From JALYXV01 sp963791545 (GTDB taxonomy: Bacteria; Actinomycetota; Acidimicrobiia; Acidimicrobiales; Palsa-688), in the NCBI GenBank assembly GCA_963791545.1, contig CAWBSR010000002.1, positions 62,001 to 126,000 of the forward strand: 64,000 bases of DNA, read 5' to 3'. The translations under genes were made by a program, and so were the position numbers. Of this stretch, positions 24,387 to 32,388 are shown piece by piece. A model generated the notes under the pieces. That model had not been told where the DNA came from. It saw only the letters and a list, made by a program, of their open reading frames with translations, and searched no databases. Positions within the stretch are counted from its first letter, which is position 1. Each line of letters starts with the position of its first letter.

Positions 24387-26396
24387 ATGAACGCCGCCTA
24401 CGTCATCCTCGCCCTGCCCCTCGCCGGGTTCCTCGTGCTGCTGGCCTTCGGCCCCAAGATCGGAGAACCGGTGGCGGGGCGGCTGGCCACCGCGGTCGCG
24501 GTTGTCTCGTTCGCAGGCGCCGTGGCCACCTTCGCCACCCTCCTCGGCCGCAGCGGCGAGGATCGGACGGTCATCAAGAACATCTTCGCCTGGGTCCCGG
24601 TGGCCGGCCTCCACGTCAAGTTTGCCCTCCAGCTGGACCCCCTTTCGGTCACCATGGCCCTTTTCATCACCGGTGTCGGGAGCCTGATCCACCTGTACTC
24701 GATCGGCTACATGCACAACGACCCACATTTCCCCAAGTTCTTCATGCTGCTGAACCTGTTCCTCTTCTCGATGCTGTGCCTGGTGCTGGCCGACAACTTC
24801 CTCTTCAGCTTTCTCGGCTGGGAGGGTGTGGGCTTCTGCTCCTACCAGCTGATCTCGTTCTGGTTCGAGCGGGAGCGGCCCCCGGCGGCGGGCAAGAAGG
24901 CCTTCGTTACCAACCGCGTCGGTGACTTCGGCTTCATGATCGGGGTCTTCCTGATCTTCAACCACTTCGGCTCCCTCAACTACCACGACGTGCTGGCGCC
25001 GCTGATGAAGGGCACCCCGGGCGCCCTGGCGACGGTGACCGCCACCGGCATCGCCCTGATGCTGTTCCTCGGGGCGGCCGGCAAGTCGGCCCAGATCCCG
25101 CTGTACATCTGGCTGCCCGACGCCATGGAAGGCCCGACGCCGGTGTCGGCCCTTATCCATGCCGCCACCATGGTCACCGCCGGTGTCTACCTGATGGCCC
25201 GCGTGGCGCCGATCCTGCACTACGCCCCTGACGCCCTGACCGTGATCGCCATCGTGGGGGCCGCCACCGCCCTGTACGCGGCCACCATCGCCTGCGCCCA
25301 GGACGACATCAAGAAGGTCCTGGCCTACTCGACCATCTCCCAGCTGGGCTACATGTTCCTCGCCATCGGCGCCGGGGCGTACACCGCGGGCCTGTTCCAC
25401 ATGGTCACCCACGCCTTCTTCAAAGCCCTCCTCTTCCTCGGGGCGGGCTCGGTGATCCACGGGCTGCACGAGCAGCAGGACATGAAGAAGATGGGCGGCC
25501 TTAAGAAGTGGATGCCGATTACCTTCTCGACCTTCGTCATCGGCTGGCTGGCCATCTCGGGGATCTTTCCCTTCGCCGGCTTCTGGTCCAAGGACGACAT
25601 CCTGGCCGCCGCCTGGGGCAGCCATGGCCAGCTGGGCAAGGTGCTGTGGGCGGTCGGGTTCATGACCGCCGGGCTCACCGCGTACTACATGAGCCGCCAG
25701 GTCGCCCTGGTCTTCCTGGGCGAGGCCCGCTGGAAGGACGCCCGCCACCCGACCGAGCCCGCCCACGGCGAGGCGCACGGCAAGCCGGAGCTGACCCAGC
25801 CGGAGCCGGTGGCTCAGGAGAGCGGCGACCACACCCAGACCGAGGGCCACCGGGGCGAGCCCCACGAGGCGCCGTGGCCCATGGCCTTCCCGTTGCTGGT
25901 CTTGGGCGCCCTGGCCGCCGTGGGCGGGGTGCTGAATCTTCCGTGGGGAAAATGGGACCTGTTGACCCGCTGGCTGGAACCGGTCTTCCCGGCCGCCATC
26001 GCTCCCGAGCCCCACGTGGCTACCGCCATCAAGGTGACACTCACCCTGCTCACCCTGGCGCTGTGCCTGGGTGGCATCGCGGTCGGCCTCCTGCCGTGGT
26101 TGCGCTCCATCTCGCACCCCAAGCTGGAACCGGCGGCCCTCAAGCACGCCTGGTACTTCGATGAGGCGGTTTCCGCCTTCGTGGGCGGGCCCGGTGAGGA
26201 GCTGGCCGATTTCACCGCCTACCAGGTGGACAAGGGCGTGATCGACGGGGCGGTCAACGGCGTCGCCACCTTGACCGCGCTCGGGGGAAGGACGTTGCGA
26301 AAACTCCAGACCGGCTACGTCCGCAACTACGCCCTGGGCCTGGCCGGCGGCGCGGTGGCGCTGCTGTTGTACGTCGCAATACGGGGCGGGGGCTGA
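24387..26396 (+). CDS. nuoL: NADH-quinone oxidoreductase subunit L
   Basis: The distal antiporter-like subunit, 669 residues and about 16 spans. Marks are GVGSLIHLYSIGYMH, FSFLGWEGVGFCSYQLI (the key glutamate), KSAQIPLYIWLPDAMEGPTPVSALIHAATMV split over two helices, AYSTISQLGYMFLAIG and THAFFKALLFLGAGSVIH. A hydrophilic loop of about 50 residues (His/Glu rich, near residues 450-495) and the C-terminal lateral helix region follow. It belongs to the continuous nuo operon with a 10-bp gap upstream and a 4-bp gap downstream. Confidence 0.97.
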   Translation: MNAAYVILALPLAGFLVLLAFGPKIGEPVAGRLATAVAVVSFAGAVATFATLLGRSGEDRTVIKNIFAWVPVAGLHVKFALQLDPLSVTMALFITGVGSLIHLYSIGYMHNDPHFPKFFMLLNLFLFSMLCLVLADNFLFSFLGWEGVGFCSYQLISFWFERERPPAAGKKAFVTNRVGDFGFMIGVFLIFNHFGSLNYHDVLAPLMKGTPGALATVTATGIALMLFLGAAGKSAQIPLYIWLPDAMEGPTPVSALIHAATMVTAGVYLMARVAPILHYAPDALTVIAIVGAATALYAATIACAQDDIKKVLAYSTISQLGYMFLAIGAGAYTAGLFHMVTHAFFKALLFLGAGSVIHGLHEQQDMKKMGGLKKWMPITFSTFVIGWLAISGIFPFAGFWSKDDILAAAWGSHGQLGKVLWAVGFMTAGLTAYYMSRQVALVFLGEARWKDARHPTEPAHGEAHGKPELTQPEPVAQESGDHTQTEGHRGEPHEAPWPMAFPLLVLGALAAVGGVLNLPWGKWDLLTRWLEPVFPAAIAPEPHVATAIKVTLTLLTLALCLGGIAVGLLPWLRSISHPKLEPAALKHAWYFDEAVSAFVGGPGEELADFTAYQVDKGVIDGAVNGVATLTALGGRTLRKLQTGYVRNYALGLAGGAVALLLYVAIRGGG

Positions 26397-26400
26397 AACC

Positions 26401-28029
26401 ATGGACTTCCCCATTCTCACCGCCCTCGTCTTCCTGCCCGCCGCGGGGGCCCTCTCCGTGGCGCTGGTGCCCAAGTCCCGCGAAGATGTGGCCAAGGTCA
26501 TCGGTTTTGCGGTTTCGGTGGCGGTGCTGGCCTTCGCTGTTTTCATGCTGGTCGACTTCAAAGCGGGCGAGGCGGGATTCCAGTTCGTAACCCGCCAGGA
26601 CTGGATCCCCGATTTCGGCATCAGCTGGCATCTGGGCGTCGACGGAATATCCCTGTTCCTCGTCGTCATGACCGCCCTGATATTCCCCATCGCCATGGCC
26701 GGCCCCAAAATCCATGGCCAGCCCAAGGCATTCCTGGCCTGGATGCTGCTATTGGAAGCGGCGTGCATAGGGACGTTTTTGGCCCTCGACCTGTTCGTCT
26801 TTTTCCTGATGTTCGAGTTGACCCTGGTCCCGATGTATTTCCTGATCTCCGGGTGGGGCTACACCAACCGGGTCTACGCCGCCCTGAAGTTCTTCATTTA
26901 CACCCTGGCCGGATCGGCATTCCTGCTGGTCGGGATATTGGCGGTGGTGTTCCTGACCGCCCCCGGCGGCGGCCACCCGAGCTTTGACCTGATTGACGTG
27001 GCCCGGCGCACCGCATCCCTGACCCAGACCGAACAGCGGCTGATCTTCCTCGCCTTCATCGTGGCCTTTGCCGTCAAGGTGCCCCTTTTTCCCCTTCATA
27101 CCTGGCTTCCCGACGCCCATACCGAGGCGCCCACCGCGGGATCGGTGATTTTGGCGGCCGTGCTCCTGAAACTCGGGACCTACGGGATATTGCGCTTCGC
27201 AGTATTTCTTTTCCCGAAAGCGGCGGTCGATCTGGGACCGGTGCTCTTGACGGCGGCGGTCATCGGCATGACGTATGGGGCCATCGTGGCGGCCATGCAG
27301 AAGGACCTGAAGCGCCTGATCGCCTATTCGTCGGTGGCCCACCTGGGTTTCATCGTGCTCGGTATTTTCGCCTTCACGTCGCAGGGCCTGTCAGGCGGCG
27401 TTTTGCAGATGGTAAACCACGGGTTTTCCACCGGCGCCCTCTTTCTTCTGGTCGGGATGATCTACGAGCGCCGCCACACCCGCCAGATATCGGAGCTGCA
27501 CGGGCTCCAGAAATCGGTACCGGTCATGGCCGGCGTGTTCCTGGTGGTCATGATGAGCTCGGTGGGACTACCCGGGCTCAACGGGTTCGTCGGCGAATTC
27601 CTGGTACTGCTGGGCACGTTCATCACCCACCGCTGGTGGGCGATCGTGGGGTCGACCGGCGTGATCCTGGCCGCCGTGTACCTCCTGTGGGCGTACCAGC
27701 GGGTGTTCCACGGGGTGCCCGAAGGCGAGAACGCCACGATGCTCGACATGAACCTGCGGGAAAAGGCGATGATGGCGCCGCTCCTGCTCGTGATCGTGTT
27801 CCTCGGTGTGTACCCCCGGCCGGTGCTGGCCCGCATCCAGCCCTCGGTTGACCACCTGATCGCCCACGTCCAGCACAGCGACCCGGCGTTGCACCTGCCC
27901 GCCAAAGGGGTCGGGCCCGCCGTCAAGGTGGCCGCCGCCGATGACGTGGACGGCGGCTCGACCGCCACCGTCTCGGGGACCCCGAGCGCCGCCTCGACCA
28001 CCCCCACCACCGTTGGGAGCGCCCCGTGA
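26401..28029 (+). CDS. nuoM: NADH-quinone oxidoreductase subunit M
   Basis: An antiporter-like subunit of 542 residues with about 14 spans. Recognised by LGVDGISLFLVVMTALIFPIAM, FFLMFELTLVPMYFLISGWG (conserved Glu), VKVPLFPLHTWLPDAHTEAP, AYSSVAHLGFIVLGI and NHGFSTGALFLLVGMIYERR. Base usage is odd. The first two thirds (to about 27490) use the rare codon ATA six times, with more third-position A/T than nuoH, nuoK or nuoN, and the last third returns to the local GC-rich pattern. The tail after residue 500 is Thr/Ala-rich. It overlaps nuoN by 4 bp. Confidence 0.96.
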   Translation: MDFPILTALVFLPAAGALSVALVPKSREDVAKVIGFAVSVAVLAFAVFMLVDFKAGEAGFQFVTRQDWIPDFGISWHLGVDGISLFLVVMTALIFPIAMAGPKIHGQPKAFLAWMLLLEAACIGTFLALDLFVFFLMFELTLVPMYFLISGWGYTNRVYAALKFFIYTLAGSAFLLVGILAVVFLTAPGGGHPSFDLIDVARRTASLTQTEQRLIFLAFIVAFAVKVPLFPLHTWLPDAHTEAPTAGSVILAAVLLKLGTYGILRFAVFLFPKAAVDLGPVLLTAAVIGMTYGAIVAAMQKDLKRLIAYSSVAHLGFIVLGIFAFTSQGLSGGVLQMVNHGFSTGALFLLVGMIYERRHTRQISELHGLQKSVPVMAGVFLVVMMSSVGLPGLNGFVGEFLVLLGTFITHRWWAIVGSTGVILAAVYLLWAYQRVFHGVPEGENATMLDMNLREKAMMAPLLLVIVFLGVYPRPVLARIQPSVDHLIAHVQHSDPALHLPAKGVGPAVKVAAADDVDGGSTATVSGTPSAASTTPTTVGSAP

Positions 28030-29780
28030 TCGGTTTGACCGCCGGACTGGCCTCGCTCGCCGGGCAGGCGGCGCCCACCACCACCGTCGCCCCGTCGTGC
28101 GTCGTCACCGCGGCCGGGCAGGTCACCGGGCTGTGCACCAATGCCAAGTCGCTGCACATCCCATTCCAGTACCGCTATGTGGCGCCCGAGTTGATCCTGA
28201 TCGGCGGGGCGCTGCTGATCCTCACCGTCTCCGCGCTGCTACCGAAGCGGTCCCGGCGAGGGCTGTGGATGTTCCTCACCGTTTTGACGGGGCTGGCCGC
28301 GCTGGCCTGGGCGGCGTGGACCTGGCACGCCTCCCAGGCCGGGAAGGCAGCGCTGGTCGTCGGCAACGCCTTAGTGTTCGACGGCTTCACGGTGTACTTC
28401 GCGGTGCTGGTCAGCAGCGCCGTCATCCTGTCGGCGTTGATCTCGGACAGCTATTTACGCCGGGAGGGCCTGGACGGGCCCGAGTTCTATGTGCTGGCTC
28501 TGCTGTCGGCGTCGGGCGCCATGGTGATGGCGTCGGCCAACGACCTGATCGTGGTATTCCTCGGCCTGGAAATCCTCTCGCTGGCCCTGTACATCATGGC
28601 CGCCTACCACCGGCGCCGGATCGAGTCGGGCGAGGCGTCGATGAAGTACTTCATCCTGGGCGCGTTCTCCTCGGCCATCTTCCTCTACGGCGTCGCCCTG
28701 TGTTACGGCGCCACCGGAACGACCCGGCTGTCGGAGATCGCGGTCTTCCTGGCCAAGAACCACGTGCCCAAGAGCATCCTCCTGGCCGGCGTGGTGCTGC
28801 TGATCGTGGGACTCGGGTTCAAGGTGGCCGCGGTGCCGTTCCACACCTGGACGCCCGACGTGTATCAGGGTTCGCCGACGCCGGCCACCGGTTTCATGGC
28901 GGCGGTCGCCAAGGCGGGTGGCTTCGCGGCGCTCATTCGGGTGCTGGTCAGCGCCTTCCCCACCCTCCAGGTCGATTGGCGGCCCGTCATCTGGGTGCTG
29001 GCGGCTCTGACGCTGCTGGTCGGGTCGGTCCTCGCCATCGTGCAGACCGACGTCAAGCGGATGCTCGCCTACTCATCGATCAGCCACGCCGGCTACGTCC
29101 TGGTCGGCGTGCAGTCGGCGACGGCGTCCGGTGTGGCCGGTTCGCTGTTCTACCTGCTGTCATACGTGTTCATGGTGCTGGGCAGCTTCGCCATCGTGTC
29201 GGTGGTGAGCGGCAAGGGCGAGGCCCGCAACGACCTGGGCGGCTTTCGGGGCCTGTCGTCGCGGCGGCCCGGGCTGGCACTATGCATGACGGTCTTCCTG
29301 CTGGCCCAGGCCGGGGTTCCGTTCACGACCGGGTTCTTCGCCAAGTTCTACGTGGTGTCGGCGGCGGTCAACAAAGGCCAGTACGTGCTGGCCGTCCTGG
29401 CCATGCTGGCGGCCGCGGTGGCGGCGTTCTTCTACCTCCGGGTGGCCATCTTCATGTACTCGCCCCTGCCCGAGGCGACCGAGGCAGGTGCCGCCGCGGG
29501 TGCGCCGGCCCAGCCCGCCGCGGATGCGCGGGCGGCGGCCTCCGCCGGGGGGGCGGGCAGTGCAACCGCCGGCGCCGGCGCCGGCGTACCTGCTGGCGGC
29601 AGTGGCGGGCTGGCCGTCTTGGGCGGCCTGGCCCTGGCCGCGCCTCCCGAGACGGGCCGAGTCGAGATCCCGGCCGGTATCTCGATCGCACTGGCCGTCT
29701 GCCTGGCTTTCACCATCGTGTTCGGCGTGGCGCCGGCACCGCTCATCCACTTCGCCCAGCACGCCCACCTGCTCTTCTGA
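28026..29780 (+). CDS. nuoN: NADH-quinone oxidoreductase subunit N
   Basis: The third antiporter-like subunit, 584 residues. Marks are VVFLGLEILSLALYIMAAYHR, ASMKYFILGAFSSAIFLYG, FKVAAVPFHTWTPDVYQGSPTP, AYSSISHAGYVLVGVQ and AGVPFTTGFFAKFYVV. A low-complexity Ala/Gly loop of about 60 residues (near 490-545) interrupts the last helices. A further N-terminal stretch of about 45 residues with two cysteines (SCVVT and GLCTN) precedes the first helix and could be extracytoplasmic. The GTG start overlaps nuoM. It is the last gene of the operon; no clear terminator follows, only GC-rich repeats. Confidence 0.95.
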   Translation: MIGLTAGLASLAGQAAPTTTVAPSCVVTAAGQVTGLCTNAKSLHIPFQYRYVAPELILIGGALLILTVSALLPKRSRRGLWMFLTVLTGLAALAWAAWTWHASQAGKAALVVGNALVFDGFTVYFAVLVSSAVILSALISDSYLRREGLDGPEFYVLALLSASGAMVMASANDLIVVFLGLEILSLALYIMAAYHRRRIESGEASMKYFILGAFSSAIFLYGVALCYGATGTTRLSEIAVFLAKNHVPKSILLAGVVLLIVGLGFKVAAVPFHTWTPDVYQGSPTPATGFMAAVAKAGGFAALIRVLVSAFPTLQVDWRPVIWVLAALTLLVGSVLAIVQTDVKRMLAYSSISHAGYVLVGVQSATASGVAGSLFYLLSYVFMVLGSFAIVSVVSGKGEARNDLGGFRGLSSRRPGLALCMTVFLLAQAGVPFTTGFFAKFYVVSAAVNKGQYVLAVLAMLAAAVAAFFYLRVAIFMYSPLPEATEAGAAAGAPAQPAADARAAASAGGAGSATAGAGAGVPAGGSGGLAVLGGLALAAPPETGRVEIPAGISIALAVCLAFTIVFGVAPAPLIHFAQHAHLLF

Positions 29781-29815
29781 CCGCCCACCGACGTTCCTGC
29801 AGGTGCCCTGGGCCG

Positions 29816-29935
29816 AATTCCGCGGCCGCGGCCGCGGCCGCGGCCGCGGCTGGGCGTGGCTGGGCGCGGCCGGGCGCGGCCGAGGGCGGCCGAGCGCCGC
29901 CGAGCGCGGCCGAGGGCGGCCGAGGTTGCCAATCC
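29816..29935. repeat. GC-only low-complexity tract after the nuo operon
   Basis: A run of GGCCGC units (about five) grades into degenerate GCGGCCGAG-type units over 110 bp. It can fold into many hairpins, so it might act as a transcription barrier after nuoN. No coding signal was seen in it. Confidence 0.7.
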
Positions 29936-29974
29936 GGTGCCTGAAGCTTTCTCCGTGCCACCGGGTGAAGGGTG

Positions 29975-30130
29975 GTGGCTCCTAGGCGAGCCACTATCCA
30001 TCAGCGGTGAACGCCGCCCTCCTGCCGGTGACGGGTCGTGGCTCCCAGGCGAGCCACTATCCATCAGCGGTGAACGCCGCCCTCCTGCCGGTGACGGGTC
30101 GTGGCTCCCAGGCGGGCCACTATCCATCAC
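29975..30130. repeat. 63-bp tandem repeat array, about 2.5 copies
   Basis: Units begin at 29975, 30038 and 30101 with GTGGCTCC and are almost identical; the third copy stops after 30 bp. Each unit opens with the inverted repeat GTGGCT...AGCCAC. A partial older copy may precede the first. The array ends 18 bp before the start codon of the AbiEi-like gene. A second array with the same 63-bp period and an ungapped match of 45/63 lies in opposite orientation at 39556-39681. Confidence 0.85.
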
Positions 30131-30147
30131 TCGTTCCTTCCCGCGGC

Positions 30148-31056
30148 ATGAGAAGGGACGTGGAACCACTCCTCATCACGCAAGTGCTCGCGCTGGCCAG
30201 CACGCAGCTCGGTCTGTTCTCGGTCCGCCAGGCCAGGCAGTTGGGAATATCGAACTCGGCTATCGACCGGGCGGTCGCTCGGGGCTGGATACGCAGGGAG
30301 CGCTACGGCGTCTATGCCATTGCCGGCCTTCCACCTTCACGATGGCGGCCTACGTATGCCGCCGCCCTGGCCGCCGGTCCGGACGCCATCATCTCCCATG
30401 GTTCGGCGGCCGCTGTCCACTCCTTCTACGGCGTGATCGACCGACAGATCGAACTGACCGTTCCCTGGCCCATGGTCCGCCAACTGGCCGGCGTCCGGAC
30501 CCACCGGTCAAAGACCCTGCTGCCTGGCGATATCGACCGACGCCACGGACTGCTCGTCACCAGTCCCATCCGGACCCTCCTCGACCTGGCACCGCGGTTT
30601 CGTGACCCCCTGCTCGGCTCGATTGTCGATGAAGGCGCTATCAGTCGGTTGTGGACCCCCGAACAGGTGGAGGCCCGGATCGCGCTGTTCAGGGCTCACC
30701 CCGCTGGCCTGGCCGAACTTCGTCGCCTCCTGGCGCTGCGAACCGATGAGTGTCATCCCGATAGCCGGTTGGAACAACGGGTAATCCGTGTGGTCAAACC
30801 ACTCTTTCCTGGCTACGCACTCCAGCATCCGGTGACCCTTGACGGCCACGTGTTCCTGCTCGACATCGCGTGGCCGGCGCAGAAGATCGATGGGGAGGTG
30901 GAAGGGATGACGACGCGGGCGAAGTCGCTGTCGAAGTTCGATCACACCCTTCAGCGGGAGAACATCCTTACCCGACACGGATGGCGCGTCGTTCACTTCA
31001 CTGCCGCCATGGACGATGCCACCATCGTCGCCCAACTGGCCCCGTACTTCAGGTAA
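30148..31056 (+). CDS. Second AbiEi-type/nuclease-fold solitary protein
   Basis: A 302-residue protein with the same layout as the gene at 13726-14625. The N-terminal winged-helix (LFSVRQARQLGISNSAIDRAV, RERYGVYAIAG) is followed by a middle region with HRSKTLLPGDIDRRHGLLVT and a C-terminal Vsr/DUF559-like module (FLLDIAWPAQKIDGEVEG, then LQRENILTRHGWRVVHF). The position matching the Asn of the first copy is altered (EVEG against EYNG). The longer open frame from 30007 would translate the 63-bp repeats into 21-residue repeats; I prefer the ATG at 30148, where homology begins. No toxin partner adjoins. Family is fair, biochemical role unknown. Confidence 0.72.
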   Translation: MRRDVEPLLITQVLALASTQLGLFSVRQARQLGISNSAIDRAVARGWIRRERYGVYAIAGLPPSRWRPTYAAALAAGPDAIISHGSAAAVHSFYGVIDRQIELTVPWPMVRQLAGVRTHRSKTLLPGDIDRRHGLLVTSPIRTLLDLAPRFRDPLLGSIVDEGAISRLWTPEQVEARIALFRAHPAGLAELRRLLALRTDECHPDSRLEQRVIRVVKPLFPGYALQHPVTLDGHVFLLDIAWPAQKIDGEVEGMTTRAKSLSKFDHTLQRENILTRHGWRVVHFTAAMDDATIVAQLAPYFR

Positions 31057-31144
31057 ACCGGCAGGGGCCTGCCAGAGAGGGGGCGGTACGAGGAGTTGGT
31101 TGATGTCGACGGCCCCCAAATTCGTTGGTGTGTGTGGTCATTTA

Positions 31145-31228
31145 GGGGCTGGGGGGCTGGGGGGCTGGGGGGCTGGGGGGCTGGGGGGCTGGGGGGCTGG
31201 GGGGCTGGGGGGCTGGGGGGCTGGGGGG
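31145..31228. repeat. Ten tandem 8-bp units, G-rich
   Basis: The unit CTGGGGGG is repeated without error from about 31145 to 31228. The G strand could form quadruplexes, and the unit is prone to slippage. It sits in the 289-bp gap between the AbiEi-like gene and the F420 oxidoreductase gene, about 120 bp before the latter's start. No gene was seen in this gap. Confidence 0.95.
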
Positions 31229-31345
31229 AGCCACTTCTCGTCCGCAACCGGAGGAATGGATGGCCCCGACCCGGCGCATACCGGTGCTCTGGTGCGGGTA
31301 GGTCACCCGCAGCAGTGACAGCAGCGGCGACGAGGAGGTTGCGCC

Positions 31346-32299
31346 ATGGCGGAAGTCGGCATTTTCCTTTCGAGCGAGGAGCACGGGCCCGGGTTCCTCG
31401 TGAAAACGGCCCAGCAGGCCGAGGAGGCGGGCTTCGGTGCCGTACTGATCTCCGACCACTACCACCCGTGGACAAACCAACAGGGGGAGAGCCCCTTTGT
31501 GTGGTCCGTCATCGGCGCCATCGCGGCCACCACGGGCTTGAAGGTCACCACCGGGGTGACCTGCCCCACGCTCCGCATTCACCCGGCCGTGATCGCCCAG
31601 GCGGCCGCCACCTCGCAGCTACTACTGGGCGGCCGTTTCGCCTTCGGCGTAGGTAGCGGGGAGGCCCTGAACGAGCACATCACGGGATCTCGGTGGCCAC
31701 CTACCGATGTCCGGCTGGAAATGCTCGAGGAGGCGATCACTGTCATTCGGAAGCTGTGGGAAGGCGGGATGGTCAATCACCACGGCTGCCATTACACGGT
31801 CGAAAACGCCCGCGTGTACTCCCTCCCCGACCGGAGTCCGCCCATCCTGGTCTCGGCCTTTGGGCCCAAGGCGCTGGCCCTGGCCGCTCAGATCGGCGAC
31901 GGCTTCGTGAACACGGCGCCCGACGCCGCTTCTATCCGGTCGTTCCGCGAGCAGGGCGGCCGCGGGGCCACGGTGGCGGCGGTCAAGGTGTGCTGGGATA
32001 ACGACGAGGCGGCGGCCAAGAAGCTGGCCTACGACCGCTGGCCCACGACCGGCGTCCCCGGCGAGCTCAGCCAGGAACTCCCGACTCCGGCCCATTTCGA
32101 GCAGGCGTCGTCCATCGTCACCGAGTCGATGGTCACCGACAAGATCGTGTGTGGCCCCGACCCGGAACGCCACGCCGAGATCCTTCGGCGGTACCTGGAC
32201 GCCGGCTACGACGAGGTATACGTGAGCCAGGTCGGCGAGGACCAGGCGGGCTACTTCGCTTTCTACAACCGCGAGGTGAAATCCCGCCTCGGGCTCTGA
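31346..32299 (+). CDS. F420-dependent luciferase-like (LLM class) oxidoreductase, G6PDH-like family
   Basis: A 317-residue TIM-barrel enzyme expected to transfer hydride to or from coenzyme F420. Family marks are GIFLSSEEHGPGFLV, AVLISDHYHPWTNQQGESP, TTGVTCPTLRIHPAVIAQAAA and RFAFGVGSGEALNEHI, followed by EAITVIRKLWEGG. This pattern matches the F420 glucose-6-phosphate-dehydrogenase-like subfamily, although the true substrate is unknown. The ATG has a GAGGAGG site upstream. It appears to be transcribed alone, downstream of the 8-bp repeat array. F420 use supports an actinobacterial host. Confidence 0.88.
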   Translation: MAEVGIFLSSEEHGPGFLVKTAQQAEEAGFGAVLISDHYHPWTNQQGESPFVWSVIGAIAATTGLKVTTGVTCPTLRIHPAVIAQAAATSQLLLGGRFAFGVGSGEALNEHITGSRWPPTDVRLEMLEEAITVIRKLWEGGMVNHHGCHYTVENARVYSLPDRSPPILVSAFGPKALALAAQIGDGFVNTAPDAASIRSFREQGGRGATVAAVKVCWDNDEAAAKKLAYDRWPTTGVPGELSQELPTPAHFEQASSIVTESMVTDKIVCGPDPERHAEILRRYLDAGYDEVYVSQVGEDQAGYFAFYNREVKSRLGL

Positions 32300-32388
32300 C
32301 GAACTGCCCTGACCAGCGCTGGTTCACCGACCCCGCGGCCGACACGCTCTCCGTGCTGCAAACGGCCTAATGGGGTACAACCCTCCTG

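Noticed and set aside
29975..30130. 63-bp array as a CRISPR
   Set aside because: Units are contiguous and nearly identical over their full length; there are no variable spacers and no cas genes in the window.
29432..30169. Minus-strand 245-residue frame overlapping nuoN and the 63-bp array
   Set aside because: It runs antisense through nuoN and low-complexity DNA, and its repeats simply translate the tandem array; no homology or ribosome-binding site.
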